NCBI RefSeq assembly: GCF_024054175.1
Contig: NZ_JAMXLA010000001.1
Location: 679,341-743,340 of the forward strand
Source of the DNA: Flavobacterium sp. NRK1
Lineage (GTDB): Bacteria > Bacteroidota > Bacteroidia > Flavobacteriales > Flavobacteriaceae
Length of the DNA stretch: 64,000 nt
Direction: 5' to 3'
Part shown: positions 39,397-48,792 of the stretch, in pieces
Position numbering within the stretch: the first letter of the stretch is position 1
How the letters are laid out: the number at the start of each line of letters is the position of its first letter
Made by a program: the position numbers and the translations under genes
Notes under the pieces: model-generated
The model's input: only the letters and a program-made list of their open reading frames with translations
The model's database searches: none
Told to the model about the DNA's origin: nothing

Positions 39397-42003
39397 TTAT
39401 TTAACCAACATTCTTTTTATTTCGTTTAGCTTCATTAGAGCCTCAACAGGAGTAAGGGTATTAATATCAAGATTCATTATCTCTTCTTTAATCTCTTCAA
39501 GCAATGGATCATCGAGATTAAAGAAACTCAACTGCAATTCATCTTTTGTCTCTGCCTTTCCGCTACCTAATGCTTCTCCCGAATGATCTTTCTCCAGCTT
39601 TTTAAGAAGTTTTTGGGCTTTCTGTATAACTGTCTGAGGCATACCCGCCATCTTGGCTACATGAATACCAAAACTGTGCGCCGATCCTCCTTTTACAAGT
39701 TTACGAATAAACAGCACCGTATCTTTTAATTCTTTTACAGAAACATTAAAATTCTGGATGCGCTCAAAAATATCCTGCATTTCATTAAGCTCATGGTAAT
39801 GAGTTGCAAAAAGCGTTTTTGGCTGCGCCGGATGTTCGTGTAAAAACTCTGCAATAGCCCAGGCAATAGAAATACCATCATAAGTACTGGTACCACGGCC
39901 AATCTCATCTAATAAAATCAGGCTTCTGTCAGATATATTATTCAAAATACTTGCGGTCTCGTTCATCTCTACCATAAAAGTAGATTCTCCCATAGAGATA
40001 TTATCAGAAGCCCCTACCCTTGTAAATATTTTATCTACAATGCCCATACGAACACTTTCGGCAGGCACAAAACTACCCATTTGAGCGAGCAGTACAATTA
40101 AAGCCGTTTGGCGCAGTATTGCAGATTTACCCGACATATTCGGACCAGTGATCATTATAATTTGCTGTGAACTTCTGTCAAGAAAAACATCATTTGTTAT
40201 ATATGGAGTACCTACTGGCAGTTGTTTTTCTATTACAGGGTGTCGTCCTTCTTTTATTTCAAGATCAAAACTATCATCTATAACCGGGCATACATATTTA
40301 TTTTCTATAGCCAGCTGCGAAAACGAAGCCAGACAGTCCACCTGCGCAACAAGACTCGCGTTAAGCTGTACCGGCTTTATATAGGTAGATATCCACACCA
40401 CCAATTGTTCAAACAACTGGGTTTCCAAAGCATGTATTTTTTCTTCCGCACCAAGTATCTTGGTTTCATATTCTTTTAGCTCTTCAGTTATATAACGTTC
40501 TGCATTTACAAGCGTTTGCTTACGAATCCACTCAGCCGGAACCTTATCTTTATGTGTATTACGAACCTCTATATAATAACCGAATACATTATTGAACGAT
40601 ATTTTTAATGATGATATTCCTGTTTGTTCCGACTCTCTTTTTTCAATACCTTCAAGATATTCTTTACCGGAATAGGCTATGGCGCGCAATTCATCCAGTT
40701 CGGGATGAATTCCTTTCGCAATAGCATTACCTTTACTTATTGCAACCGGGGCTTCAGGGTTCAGCGTGGTTTTTATCTTTTCACGAAGCAGATCGCAGGC
40801 ATGCAAACTGTCGCCGATAGCTTTTAATGCTTCATTATTACTTTCAAGCGCAAGCTGCTTTATAGGTACTATGGCATCCAGCGAGTCTTTAAGATAAATA
40901 ACTTCACGCGGGCTAACCTTTCCTGTAGCTATTTTAGAAATTAGCCTTTCCAGATCGGATATCTGTTTTATCTGCTGGTGTATTTTTTGCAGCGTGCCGC
41001 TGTTCTCTTTTAAATAAGCTACTACTTCGTGACGGGCGCGTACTTTATTAGCATCTTTTAACGGAAGTGCAAGCCAGCGTTTTAATAAACGGCTGCCCAT
41101 TGGCGAAAGTGTACGGTCTATAACATCCAGAAGTGTAACAGCATTCAGGTTTGGACTTTGGTACAATTCAAGATTCCGAATTGTAAAACGATCCATCCAA
41201 ACATAGGCATCTTCTGCAATACGCTGGATGGAAGTTATATGCTGAACCTTGTTGTGCTGTGTTTCTGATAAATAATACAGCACCGCACCCGATGCTATAA
41301 TCCCTTCCTGTAATTCTTCTACGCCAAAACCTTTAAGGGAATTGGTACCAAAATGCGCCGTAAGATTCTCAAAAGCATAATCTTCTTTATATACCCAGTC
41401 TTCAAGAAAGAAAGTATGGAAATCGTCACCAAAAATCTCCCTGAAATTATTTTTCTCTGCCTTAGGCACCAATACCTCACTCGGACTAAAGTTCTGTAAT
41501 AGTTTGTCTATATATTCTTCATTACCCTGTGCAGTAAGAAATTCTCCTGTAGAAACGTCAAGAAATGAAACTCCAAGAGTCCTTTTACCAAAATGTACCG
41601 ATGCCAGAAAGTTATTGCTCTTAGAATGTAAAACCTCATCGTTCATAGAAACACCCGGAGTTACCAGTTCAGTAACACCACGTTTAACTATGGTCTTAGT
41701 CATTTTAGGGTCTTCAAGCTGATCGCATATTGCAACACGCAATCCTGCTTTAACCAATTTTGGCAGATAAGTATTTAGTGAATGATGCGGAAATCCTGCC
41801 AATGCTGTTTCCGTTTCACTTCCTGCTCCCCTTTTGGTTAGTACAATTCCTAATATTCCGGCTGCCCTAACAGCATCTTCACCAAAAGTCTCATAAAAAT
41901 CGCCTACACGAAACAACAGGCAGGCATCAGGATACTTTGCCTTGATCTCGTTATATTGTTTCATTAAGGGAGTTTCTTTCGGTGCTTTTACTTTAGTAGC
42001 CAA
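39397..42003 (-). CDS. mutS: DNA mismatch repair protein MutS
   Basis: Recognises mismatches and small loops, then signals repair through ATP. The 868-residue protein has all MutS domains. The mismatch-binding Gly-Asp-Phe-Tyr-Glu-Thr-Phe (Phe-x-Glu) lies near residue 35. The lever and clamp domains are in the middle. The ATPase has Walker A (Gly-Pro-Asn-Met-Ser-Gly-Lys-Ser), Ser-Thr-Phe-Met-Val-Glu-Met, Walker B ([12 protein letters not shown]) and Ala-Thr-His-Tyr-His-Glu-Leu. This is MutS1, with the N-terminal Phe-x-Glu, not MutS2. mutL is not in the window. Confidence 0.97.
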   Translation of the reverse strand: MATKVKAPKETPLMKQYNEIKAKYPDACLLFRVGDFYETFGEDAVRAAGILGIVLTKRGAGSETETALAGFPHHSLNTYLPKLVKAGLRVAICDQLEDPKMTKTIVKRGVTELVTPGVSMNDEVLHSKSNNFLASVHFGKRTLGVSFLDVSTGEFLTAQGNEEYIDKLLQNFSPSEVLVPKAEKNNFREIFGDDFHTFFLEDWVYKEDYAFENLTAHFGTNSLKGFGVEELQEGIIASGAVLYYLSETQHNKVQHITSIQRIAEDAYVWMDRFTIRNLELYQSPNLNAVTLLDVIDRTLSPMGSRLLKRWLALPLKDANKVRARHEVVAYLKENSGTLQKIHQQIKQISDLERLISKIATGKVSPREVIYLKDSLDAIVPIKQLALESNNEALKAIGDSLHACDLLREKIKTTLNPEAPVAISKGNAIAKGIHPELDELRAIAYSGKEYLEGIEKRESEQTGISSLKISFNNVFGYYIEVRNTHKDKVPAEWIRKQTLVNAERYITEELKEYETKILGAEEKIHALETQLFEQLVVWISTYIKPVQLNASLVAQVDCLASFSQLAIENKYVCPVIDDSFDLEIKEGRHPVIEKQLPVGTPYITNDVFLDRSSQQIIMITGPNMSGKSAILRQTALIVLLAQMGSFVPAESVRMGIVDKIFTRVGASDNISMGESTFMVEMNETASILNNISDRSLILLDEIGRGTSTYDGISIAWAIAEFLHEHPAQPKTLFATHYHELNEMQDIFERIQNFNVSVKELKDTVLFIRKLVKGGSAHSFGIHVAKMAGMPQTVIQKAQKLLKKLEKDHSGEALGSGKAETKDELQLSFFNLDDPLLEEIKEEIMNLDINTLTPVEALMKLNEIKRMLVK

Positions 42004-42203
42004 TGGAATAAGTTTTAATTTGCTTAGAGGGCGAATTTAACTAAAAAAAAGCAAACATAGAGCCCATTACGCTCCCCACTTATTAACCATAAAAGCCGAT
42101 TTTATATTATATGCACGGCAAAATAAAGTATAATAAAAAAGGTAATAACTATAGTATCAATTGCAGATAGCCGCTCTTAACAGAAATGGTTATTTTATTT
42201 GTT

Positions 42204-42211
42204 TAGCTTTG
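42204..42211 (+). promoter_or_regulatory. -7 element of the SpoU methyltransferase promoter
   Basis: TAGCTTTG fits TAnnTTTG. It lies within the first codons of the longest frame (TTG 42199), so the ATG at 42232 is the true start. Confidence 0.55.
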
Positions 42212-42231
42212 CATTTTTAAACACACGAAAA

Positions 42232-42771
42232 ATGAGAAAACTGGCCAATAGCGAACTGGGACGAAAAAGCATAGCCGATTTTAAAGAAGCAGAAAAGACA
42301 CCATTAATACTCATTCTGGATGACATTAGAAGCCTGCACAATATCGGGTCGGTTTTTCGTACTGCCGATGCCTTTCTTATTGAAAAAATATACCTGTGTG
42401 GCATAACCGCCACCCCTCCTAATAAAGAGATACATAAAACTGCTCTTGGCGCTACCGATACCGTAGCCTGGGAATATGCAAAAGACGTTCTTGAGGTTAT
42501 AACTAAACTACAAGCTGAAGAAACGGAAGTATGGGCTATTGAGCAGGTTGAGAATTCGGTTTACCTTAATAACTTTACACCCGAACAGGATAAAAAATAT
42601 GCTCTTGTTTTTGGGAACGAAGTAAAAGGGGTATCACAGCAAGCTATAAAATTATGCAGTGGTACTATAGAAATTCCCCAATTAGGAACTAAACATTCCC
42701 TCAACATTTCGGTAAGTGCGGGTATAGTAGTTTGGGATATCTTTCAAAAAAACTATACAACAACAGGTTAA
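42232..42771 (+). CDS. TrmH/SpoU family RNA 2'-O-methyltransferase
   Basis: A 179-residue SPOUT-class RNA methyltransferase. The three SpoU motifs are present: motif 1 Leu-Asp-Asp-Ile-Arg-Ser-Leu-His-Asn-Ile-Gly-Ser-Val-Phe-Arg-Thr-Ala-Asp with the catalytic Arg; motif 2 Ala-Leu-Val-Phe-Gly-Asn-Glu-Val-Lys-Gly-Val; and motif 3 Ile-Glu-Ile-Pro-Gln-Leu-Gly-Thr-Lys-His-Ser-Leu-Asn-Ile-Ser-Val-Ser-Ala-Gly, which makes the SAM-binding knot. There is no N-terminal substrate-binding extension, as in TrmL-like members. The target (tRNA or rRNA) cannot be assigned. Confidence 0.9.
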   Translation: MRKLANSELGRKSIADFKEAEKTPLILILDDIRSLHNIGSVFRTADAFLIEKIYLCGITATPPNKEIHKTALGATDTVAWEYAKDVLEVITKLQAEETEVWAIEQVENSVYLNNFTPEQDKKYALVFGNEVKGVSQQAIKLCSGTIEIPQLGTKHSLNISVSAGIVVWDIFQKNYTTTG

Positions 42772-42796
42772 GTACATAATTCGCTATTTTTACTAA

Positions 42797-44917
42797 ATGA
42801 AGAATTTTTTTCCTTTTTTTTCCCGGTTGCATAATAGTACGCATCTGTTATTGTCAATAGTATTTACTGCAGGCATACAAACCATTACTGCACAAGTAAA
42901 TATTTCCCCGACAGTTACCGCAACAGGAGCACAACAATATTGCACCGGGACACCGCTCAATATAACAACTGCTTTTAATATTACAGATCCTGACGATACT
43001 ACCGCACAAGCTGTTTATATACAAATATCATCAGGTTATGTCAGCGGACAGGATCAGCTTAGTTTAGCCACTACTATACCGGGCGTATTGGCACAATGGA
43101 ATGTTTCTTCTGCTAAACTTAGCATAACAGGTGCAGGCGGACAACAGCTGCCTTACAGTACGCTTATAAACGCGGTAGAAAATGTTGTTTACAATAATAC
43201 ATCTGCAAATCCTTCCGCGGGCATACGTACCTTTTCAATAACACTTGGCGATGCCAATTACCTGCCTTCAACCAAGCATTACTATAAATTTATTTCTTCT
43301 GTGGGTATATTATGGACAAACGCAAAGATTGCTGCCGAAAACACTACGTATTACGGACTTCAGGGCTATCTTGCCACATTGCTTTCGGCTGATGAAGCAC
43401 AGCTATGCGGTGAACAGGCAACCGGCACAGGCTGGATAGGCGGCAGTGATGCTGCCAGCGAAGGCGTTTGGAAATGGATGACAGGCCCTGAGGCGGGAAC
43501 AATATTCTGGAACGGAGGCATTAATGGATCTACGCCCAATTTTGCTTTTTGGAATTCGGGTGAACCTAATAATTCAGGTGATGAAGATTATGCCCACATT
43601 ACGGCTCCGGGCGTAGGTATAGCAGGCTCATGGAATGACTTGCCAAATGGCGGCAGTGGCGGAGGTGATTATGAACCTAAAGGTTATGTGGTTGAATTTG
43701 GCGGTATGCCCGGTGATCCCATTTTAAATATTTCCGCAAGCACCACAATTGAGGTGGTGAAATTAAATTCTGCCACAGGCGCAGCACGATGTGGCGACGG
43801 AAGTGTTACACTACAAGCTGTATCTGCAAACAACAGCCCTGTTTATTGGTATGATGCACCAACCGGAGGAAACCTTTTAGCCTCTAACACTGCACAATAC
43901 ACAACCTCATCACTTTCAGAAACTACAACGTACTATGCGTCGGCTTTTCCTGCCGACTGTACTACCGGAACAAGAACAGCTGTTATAGCAACTATAAACA
44001 TTCCACCTACACTAGTAACAGATGCAGCAGCGCCCGTATGCCGCTATACAGCAGCACAGCTTACAGCAACAACATCGGCAGGTGTTATAAACTGGTATGA
44101 TGCAGCAACCGGAGGAACATTATTAGGAACCGGAAGTCCTTTTACAACACAAAACCTTACCAATTCTACAACTTTTTATGCCGAAGCTGTAAATAATGGC
44201 TGCCCTGCATCAGCAAGACAAGCCATAACCGTTGATGTATTAGATACACCCAATCCTCAGGATGAAAACGTAGAATTTTGTGAAAACGCAAAAAGAACAA
44301 TAAGCGCAGGTATTGCAGGAATGACCTATGCATGGTCTACCGGAGAGACAACAGAAAGTATTGACATTGATAGCGAAGGAACATATACCGTAAACATTAC
44401 AAATACTGCCGGTTGCAGTGCTGTTAAAACTATAACTGCTACTACCCTGCCTTCTGCCGATATTATACGAATTGAAGTAAATACTGATGTTGCCACTGCT
44501 ATAATGGCCGATCCTGACTTATCTAATTATGAATATGCATTAGATAATGGGCCTTTTAAAGCATATAATGTATTCGCAAATTTAAATCCCGGCAATCATA
44601 CTATTTATGCTCGTTCTATTAACAGCTGCGGAAATGATGAAATGAGTTTTGCGGTGTATATGATACCTAAATTTTTTACCCCTAACGGCGATAATACTAA
44701 TGACAACTTTACATTAGCCGGGATGAGTGCTTTTCCCGAGGCTACTATAAATATTTTTGATCGTTACGGGCAAATTGTAGCATCACTTAATAAAAGTAAC
44801 CGTACCTGGGATGGCACATTTAACGGCAATAAGCTTCCTGCGACCGATTATTGGTATGTAATAAAACTAGACAGTAAAAGTGACGAAATAAAAGGGCACT
44901 TCAGCCTTATACGATAA
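42797..44917 (+). CDS. Secreted C-type-lectin/Ig-like protein with T9SS type B C-terminal signal
   Basis: A 706-residue surface protein. It has an N-terminal signal peptide (about 1-32, ending Thr-Ala-Gln), a cadherin/Big-like segment (35-155), a C-type lectin-like domain (about 160-305) with Trp-Ile-Gly-Gly-Ser-Asp, Glu-Pro-Asn-Asn and Gly-Ser-Trp-Asn-Asp-Leu-Pro, two repeated Ig-like domains with Val-Tyr/Ile-Asn-Trp-Tyr-Asp-Ala-Pro/Ala-Thr-Gly-Gly (about 325-490), a Ser-Thr-Gly-Glu-Thr-Thr repeat, and the type B sorting domain. That domain starts Lys-Phe-Phe-Thr-Pro-Asn-Gly-Asp-Asn-Thr-Asn-Asp and ends Gly-His-Phe-Ser-Leu-Ile-Arg. It should be exported by T9SS and bind carbohydrate or protein. 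It overlaps the convergent HAD gene by 11 bases. Confidence 0.88.
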   Translation: MKNFFPFFSRLHNSTHLLLSIVFTAGIQTITAQVNISPTVTATGAQQYCTGTPLNITTAFNITDPDDTTAQAVYIQISSGYVSGQDQLSLATTIPGVLAQWNVSSAKLSITGAGGQQLPYSTLINAVENVVYNNTSANPSAGIRTFSITLGDANYLPSTKHYYKFISSVGILWTNAKIAAENTTYYGLQGYLATLLSADEAQLCGEQATGTGWIGGSDAASEGVWKWMTGPEAGTIFWNGGINGSTPNFAFWNSGEPNNSGDEDYAHITAPGVGIAGSWNDLPNGGSGGGDYEPKGYVVEFGGMPGDPILNISASTTIEVVKLNSATGAARCGDGSVTLQAVSANNSPVYWYDAPTGGNLLASNTAQYTTSSLSETTTYYASAFPADCTTGTRTAVIATINIPPTLVTDAAAPVCRYTAAQLTATTSAGVINWYDAATGGTLLGTGSPFTTQNLTNSTTFYAEAVNNGCPASARQAITVDVLDTPNPQDENVEFCENAKRTISAGIAGMTYAWSTGETTESIDIDSEGTYTVNITNTAGCSAVKTITATTLPSADIIRIEVNTDVATAIMADPDLSNYEYALDNGPFKAYNVFANLNPGNHTIYARSINSCGNDEMSFAVYMIPKFFTPNGDNTNDNFTLAGMSAFPEATINIFDRYGQIVASLNKSNRTWDGTFNGNKLPATDYWYVIKLDSKSDEIKGHFSLIR

Positions 44918-45551
44918 CTAAATGGCCCAATGCCAACGCTAATATCTGAGCCGGATCGTCAATATGATAATCCGGTTTATTATTTTTAAGCAATTCAGCA
45001 TTATCATAGCCCCAGCTTACCCAGGCAATTTTAACATCAGTTTTGCGGCAGGCAATTACATCACGAAGTTCATCGCCTACATAAAGTATCTGAGAAGGTT
45101 TCAGGTCTTTTTCTTTTAAAAATTTATTGATGAGTGTATGCTTGCCAAAAATACTCTTTGAACAGAAAATATGTTTGCATTTAATATCATTCTGTTTAAA
45201 AAATTGCTCGATATTACTTTTAGAATTACTGGATAGCACAGCAAACTTTACCTTGTTTTCTGTTAATGACAACAAAACTTCTTTCATGCCATCATTAAAC
45301 TGAAGCATGGGTAAAGCCTGCTTATACTTTTTTATAACTACCGATGCTAAAAAAGGAATTTTAAACAACGGCACTTTAAGTGCCTTGCAACGTTCTCTTA
45401 TACTCATACAACGCAATTGCGATATATTGGTTTCTGTTAGAGGTAAATATCCGTGTTTTTGGGCAAGTTCGTTGTAAATAGAGATAAACAAATTCCGTGA
45501 ATCGGCAATAGTACCGTCAAAATCGAATACTATATATTTATATGATTTCAT
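44907..45551 (-). CDS. HAD superfamily hydrolase (phosphatase)
   Basis: A 214-residue haloacid-dehalogenase-like phosphatase close to phosphoglycolate phosphatase (Gph). Motif I is Phe-Asp-Phe-Asp-Gly-Thr-Ile-Ala-Asp-Ser, motif II Ala-Val-Leu-Ser-Ser-Asn-Ser, the conserved Lys appears in Phe-Gly-Lys-His, and motif III is Tyr-Val-Gly-Asp-Glu-Leu-Arg-Asp. A helical cap (about 20-80) is inserted after motif I, as in subclass I members. The substrate is a small phosphoester not resolved by sequence. It is convergent with, and overlaps by 11 bases, the lectin-like gene. Confidence 0.9.
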   Translation of the reverse strand: MKSYKYIVFDFDGTIADSRNLFISIYNELAQKHGYLPLTETNISQLRCMSIRERCKALKVPLFKIPFLASVVIKKYKQALPMLQFNDGMKEVLLSLTENKVKFAVLSSNSKSNIEQFFKQNDIKCKHIFCSKSIFGKHTLINKFLKEKDLKPSQILYVGDELRDVIACRKTDVKIAWVSWGYDNAELLKNNKPDYHIDDPAQILALALGHLVIV

Positions 45552-45654
45552 TTTTTGATTGATGATTGATTGTTAGTATAACGCAGGATGGTTTTGTTAC
45601 AGTATAATATTACAATTTTTTCAGTCTCACAAAATTCAAATCATTATAAATAAA

Positions 45655-46797
45655 TCACCCATTATTATGAACATATTGATTTATCTGTTCTAAAACCCAA
45701 ATATAATCTTCCTGATTGTGTACAAAATCACGGTTAGAAACATCTATAATTAGAACATTCAGTCCGCTATGGGTTTTAATATAATCAAGATATCCCTGGT
45801 TTATTTTATCCAGATAGTCCGCTTCAATCTCCTGTTCGTAGCTTCGACCACGTAGTTTTATATGCGCCAATAGCGTTTCGGTAGTTTGGTATAGATACAC
45901 ATAAAGTCCGGGCCTGCGCATTTCGCCATACATAATATCAAATAGCTTTTTGTAGAGCGTATATTCATCACCTCCTAAAGTAACTTTAGAAAAAATGAGC
46001 GATTTAATAATATGATAATCGGCTACCACAAAGTCAGCCATAGGATCAACCTGAGAAAGGTCGTCGGTTAATTGCTGGTACCGGTCTGCCAGAAAAGACA
46101 TTTCCAGCGAAAAAGCATAGCGTTGCGGATCTTTATAGAATTGTGGAAGAAAAGGATTATCAGCAAAACGCTCCAATACTATCTTACCCTTAAAATCTTC
46201 AGCAAGTTTACCTGCAAGGCTTGTTTTTCCCGCACCTATATTTCCTTCTATAGCAATATAACTATGCTGTTGGGGGTGAAACTCTTCTAAGGGAGTGGGC
46301 AACTGCAACACAAATTCGCATGTACTTGTATCGGCCGATTCTGTTATTAAAAGAGCAATATCTTTTTTAAATACCGGATGTATCCAATGCGAATCTACAT
46401 CCCTTAGGGGGATCAAAACAAAATTACGCTGATGCATTCGCGGATGCGGCACTTCAAGTGTATCGTTGTTTATAACTTCATTATTAAAAGCAATAATATC
46501 TATATCTATAGTTCGTGAACTGTAACCACCATCAGGATTACGAACCCTTCCGCCTTCAAGTTCCGCTTTTAGTAATTCTGCCAGCAATTGTACCGCACTT
46601 TTCTGAGTATGTATAAGGATACAGCAATTGTAAAAATCCTCCCCCGAAAATCCTACCGAAGGATTTTCATAAATCCCTGAAACTTTTACTACAGTTGCAA
46701 TATGATTATGAATATAATTAATGCACCATTGCAGGTTATCCAGACGGTTACCCATATTGCTGCCTAACGAAAGTATAGCCTTGTTTTGAAATCTCAT
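45655..46797 (-). CDS. Fusion of HPPK (FolK) and deoxynucleoside kinase
   Basis: A 380-residue two-domain protein. Residues 1-165 are 6-hydroxymethyl-7,8-dihydropterin pyrophosphokinase: Leu-Gly-Ser-Asn-Met-Gly, Arg-Thr-Ile-Asp98-Ile-Asp100-Ile-Ile (Mg ligands) and Pro-His-Pro-Arg-Met-His-Gln-Arg. Residues 178-380 are a deoxynucleoside kinase: P-loop Gly-Asn-Ile-Gly-Ala-Gly-Lys191-Thr-Ser, catalytic Glu in Leu-Glu-Arg-Phe-Ala-Asp-Asn-Pro-Phe-Leu, Asp-Tyr-His in place of the common Asp-Arg-Ser, and the lid Arg-Gly-Arg-Ser-Tyr-Glu. It links folate synthesis and dNTP salvage. The fusion is common in Bacteroidetes. It is leftward, 103 bases before the HAD gene. Confidence 0.92.
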   Translation of the reverse strand: MRFQNKAILSLGSNMGNRLDNLQWCINYIHNHIATVVKVSGIYENPSVGFSGEDFYNCCILIHTQKSAVQLLAELLKAELEGGRVRNPDGGYSSRTIDIDIIAFNNEVINNDTLEVPHPRMHQRNFVLIPLRDVDSHWIHPVFKKDIALLITESADTSTCEFVLQLPTPLEEFHPQQHSYIAIEGNIGAGKTSLAGKLAEDFKGKIVLERFADNPFLPQFYKDPQRYAFSLEMSFLADRYQQLTDDLSQVDPMADFVVADYHIIKSLIFSKVTLGGDEYTLYKKLFDIMYGEMRRPGLYVYLYQTTETLLAHIKLRGRSYEQEIEADYLDKINQGYLDYIKTHSGLNVLIIDVSNRDFVHNQEDYIWVLEQINQYVHNNG

Positions 46798-46960
46798 AAC
46801 TGCAAAGTAAACAAAAACAAAGCATGCGTTTTAAAATAATTAGCAAGTGTTAATAATTTTAAAAGAGCTTTTACCAAACATCTTGTAAAATTCTATCTTC
46901 GTATTGTGTAACATATCTTATATATATGCGACCTATTAAAAAAATTAAATACATTTCATT

Positions 46961-48742
46961 ATGCAGTTCTTCAAAAATGTACTTTCTACCGTAGTAGGAA
47001 TATTTCTTTTCTGTTTCATCTTTTTCTTTATTATTATTCTTGTCGGAATAATTGCTGCCGCTGCCAGTGGAGGTAATGACGAAGTTGTAAAAATTGAAAA
47101 CAACAGTGTTATAGAGCTTGACCTTAAAGATGTTACTAACGATTATTCAGGAAAATTTAAATATAAAGATTTTGCGATGTTTGATTCTGAGCCTAAAGAA
47201 GGGCTTATGGATGTTATTAAAGCTATAGATGCCGCAAAAGAAGACGACAGAATTAAAGGTATTACTATAACAAACAGTTCTTCTATGCTGGGCATTGCTC
47301 AAAACAAAGCATTACGCGATGAGCTTGATGATTTTAAAAAATCAGGAAAATTTGTTGTTGCGTATTCTGAAGGATATTCTCAGAAAGATTATTACCTGAA
47401 TTCTGTTGCCGATACACTTTATCTTAATCCTGTTGGCGAGGTAGATTTTAAAGGACTTTCATCTGAAGTGATGTTTTATAAAGACCTGCAGGAAAAAACG
47501 GGAATTAAAATGGAAGTTATCCGTCATGGAAAATATAAAAGTGCTGTAGAACCTTTTTTAAGCAACGAAATGAGCCCGGCAAACAGGGAACAGATAACTG
47601 CATTACTTAACTCAGTATGGACTTCTATAGTTACAGATATTTCAAAAAGCAGAAAAATACCTGTTGACAGCCTTAACAGCATAGCTGACAGGCTTGGTGC
47701 ACGTACTCCGGAACTGGCAAAAGAAACAAAACTTATTGATAAAATAGGTTATTTAGACGAATTTCAGGCAGGTATTAAAAAAGCCTTAAAACTTAAAAAA
47801 GAGGACGAATATAAGAGCGTTGCTATTCTGGATTATGTAAAGGCTACTGCAATGAATGATCTATTATCTGATGCAACAGATGAAATAGCTATTATTTACG
47901 CCCAGGGTGAAATTAGAAGCGGGGAAGGCGACGTTAATGTTGTTACCGAAGACGCTATGAGAAAAGCACTTAAAGAAGCCCGCGAAAATAAAGATGTTAA
48001 AGCTGTTGTACTGCGTGTAGATTCTCCGGGTGGAAGCGCGCTAACATCTGAACTTATATGGAGGGATATTGAACTTACCAAAAAGGTAAAACCTGTAGTA
48101 GTTTCTATGGGTAATGTGGCTGCATCGGGCGGATATTATATTTCATGCAATGCCAACCGCATTTTTGCTGAAGAAGGTACTATAACAGGCTCTATTGGGG
48201 TGTTTGGAATGCTGCCAAACTTTACAGAACTGTCTAACAGAATAGGTATACATACAGAAGAGGTTAGCACACATAAAAATGCTGCAGGCTACAGTCCGTT
48301 TACGCCTCTAAAAGATAACACCAGAGCAATAATTCAGGAAGGTGTTGAAAAAGTATATACTACTTTTATAAGCCGTGTTGCTGCAGGGAGAAATTTAACT
48401 ATCGATCAGGTTGACGCTATTGGACAGGGGCGTGTATGGAGTGGAACCGAAGCACTTAAAAACGGACTTGTAGATGAAATAGGCGGACTTGATGCTGCTA
48501 TTAAATATGCTGCAAAGCTGGGAAAAACAACAGATTATTATACACATAACTATCCTGAATTTGAAAGGGATATTCATAAGCTTTTAGGTAATCTTACAGG
48601 AATACCGTTTGCAAAAACCAAAGAAGAATTCATTAAAGAAGAAATAGGCGAAGAGAATTACAAGGTATTTGACCGCATAAAACGTGTAAGCCAGCTAAAA
48701 GGCACACAAGTTATATTACCTTACGAAATAAACATAAGATAA
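46961..48742 (+). CDS. sppA: Signal peptide peptidase SppA, 67 kDa type
   Basis: A membrane-bound serine/lysine protease that degrades remnant signal peptides. The 593-residue protein has one N-terminal transmembrane helix (about 10-33) and two tandem S49 domains, as in E. coli SppA. The first supplies the catalytic Lys in Arg-His-Gly-Lys-Tyr-Lys-Ser-Ala-Val-Glu-Pro-Phe. The second has Asp-Ser-Pro-Gly-Gly-Ser and the nucleophilic Ser in Asn-Val-Ala-Ala-Ser-Gly-Gly-Tyr-Tyr-Ile-Ser, followed by Gly-Ser-Ile-Gly-Val. It may form an operon with the AsmA-like gene 50 bases later. Confidence 0.94.
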   Translation: MQFFKNVLSTVVGIFLFCFIFFFIIILVGIIAAAASGGNDEVVKIENNSVIELDLKDVTNDYSGKFKYKDFAMFDSEPKEGLMDVIKAIDAAKEDDRIKGITITNSSSMLGIAQNKALRDELDDFKKSGKFVVAYSEGYSQKDYYLNSVADTLYLNPVGEVDFKGLSSEVMFYKDLQEKTGIKMEVIRHGKYKSAVEPFLSNEMSPANREQITALLNSVWTSIVTDISKSRKIPVDSLNSIADRLGARTPELAKETKLIDKIGYLDEFQAGIKKALKLKKEDEYKSVAILDYVKATAMNDLLSDATDEIAIIYAQGEIRSGEGDVNVVTEDAMRKALKEARENKDVKAVVLRVDSPGGSALTSELIWRDIELTKKVKPVVVSMGNVAASGGYYISCNANRIFAEEGTITGSIGVFGMLPNFTELSNRIGIHTEEVSTHKNAAGYSPFTPLKDNTRAIIQEGVEKVYTTFISRVAAGRNLTIDQVDAIGQGRVWSGTEALKNGLVDEIGGLDAAIKYAAKLGKTTDYYTHNYPEFERDIHKLLGNLTGIPFAKTKEEFIKEEIGEENYKVFDRIKRVSQLKGTQVILPYEINIR

Positions 48743-48792
48743 TCTTCGTTAAAGCTATAATTGCTATCTTAGAGGAAAATTAAACAGTTATC

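Noticed and set aside
42797..44917. The C-type lectin-like fold could be the variable protein of a diversity-generating retroelement.
   Set aside because: No reverse transcriptase gene, template repeat or adenine-biased variable repeat is visible in the window; the domain is better explained as an adhesin of the type IX system.
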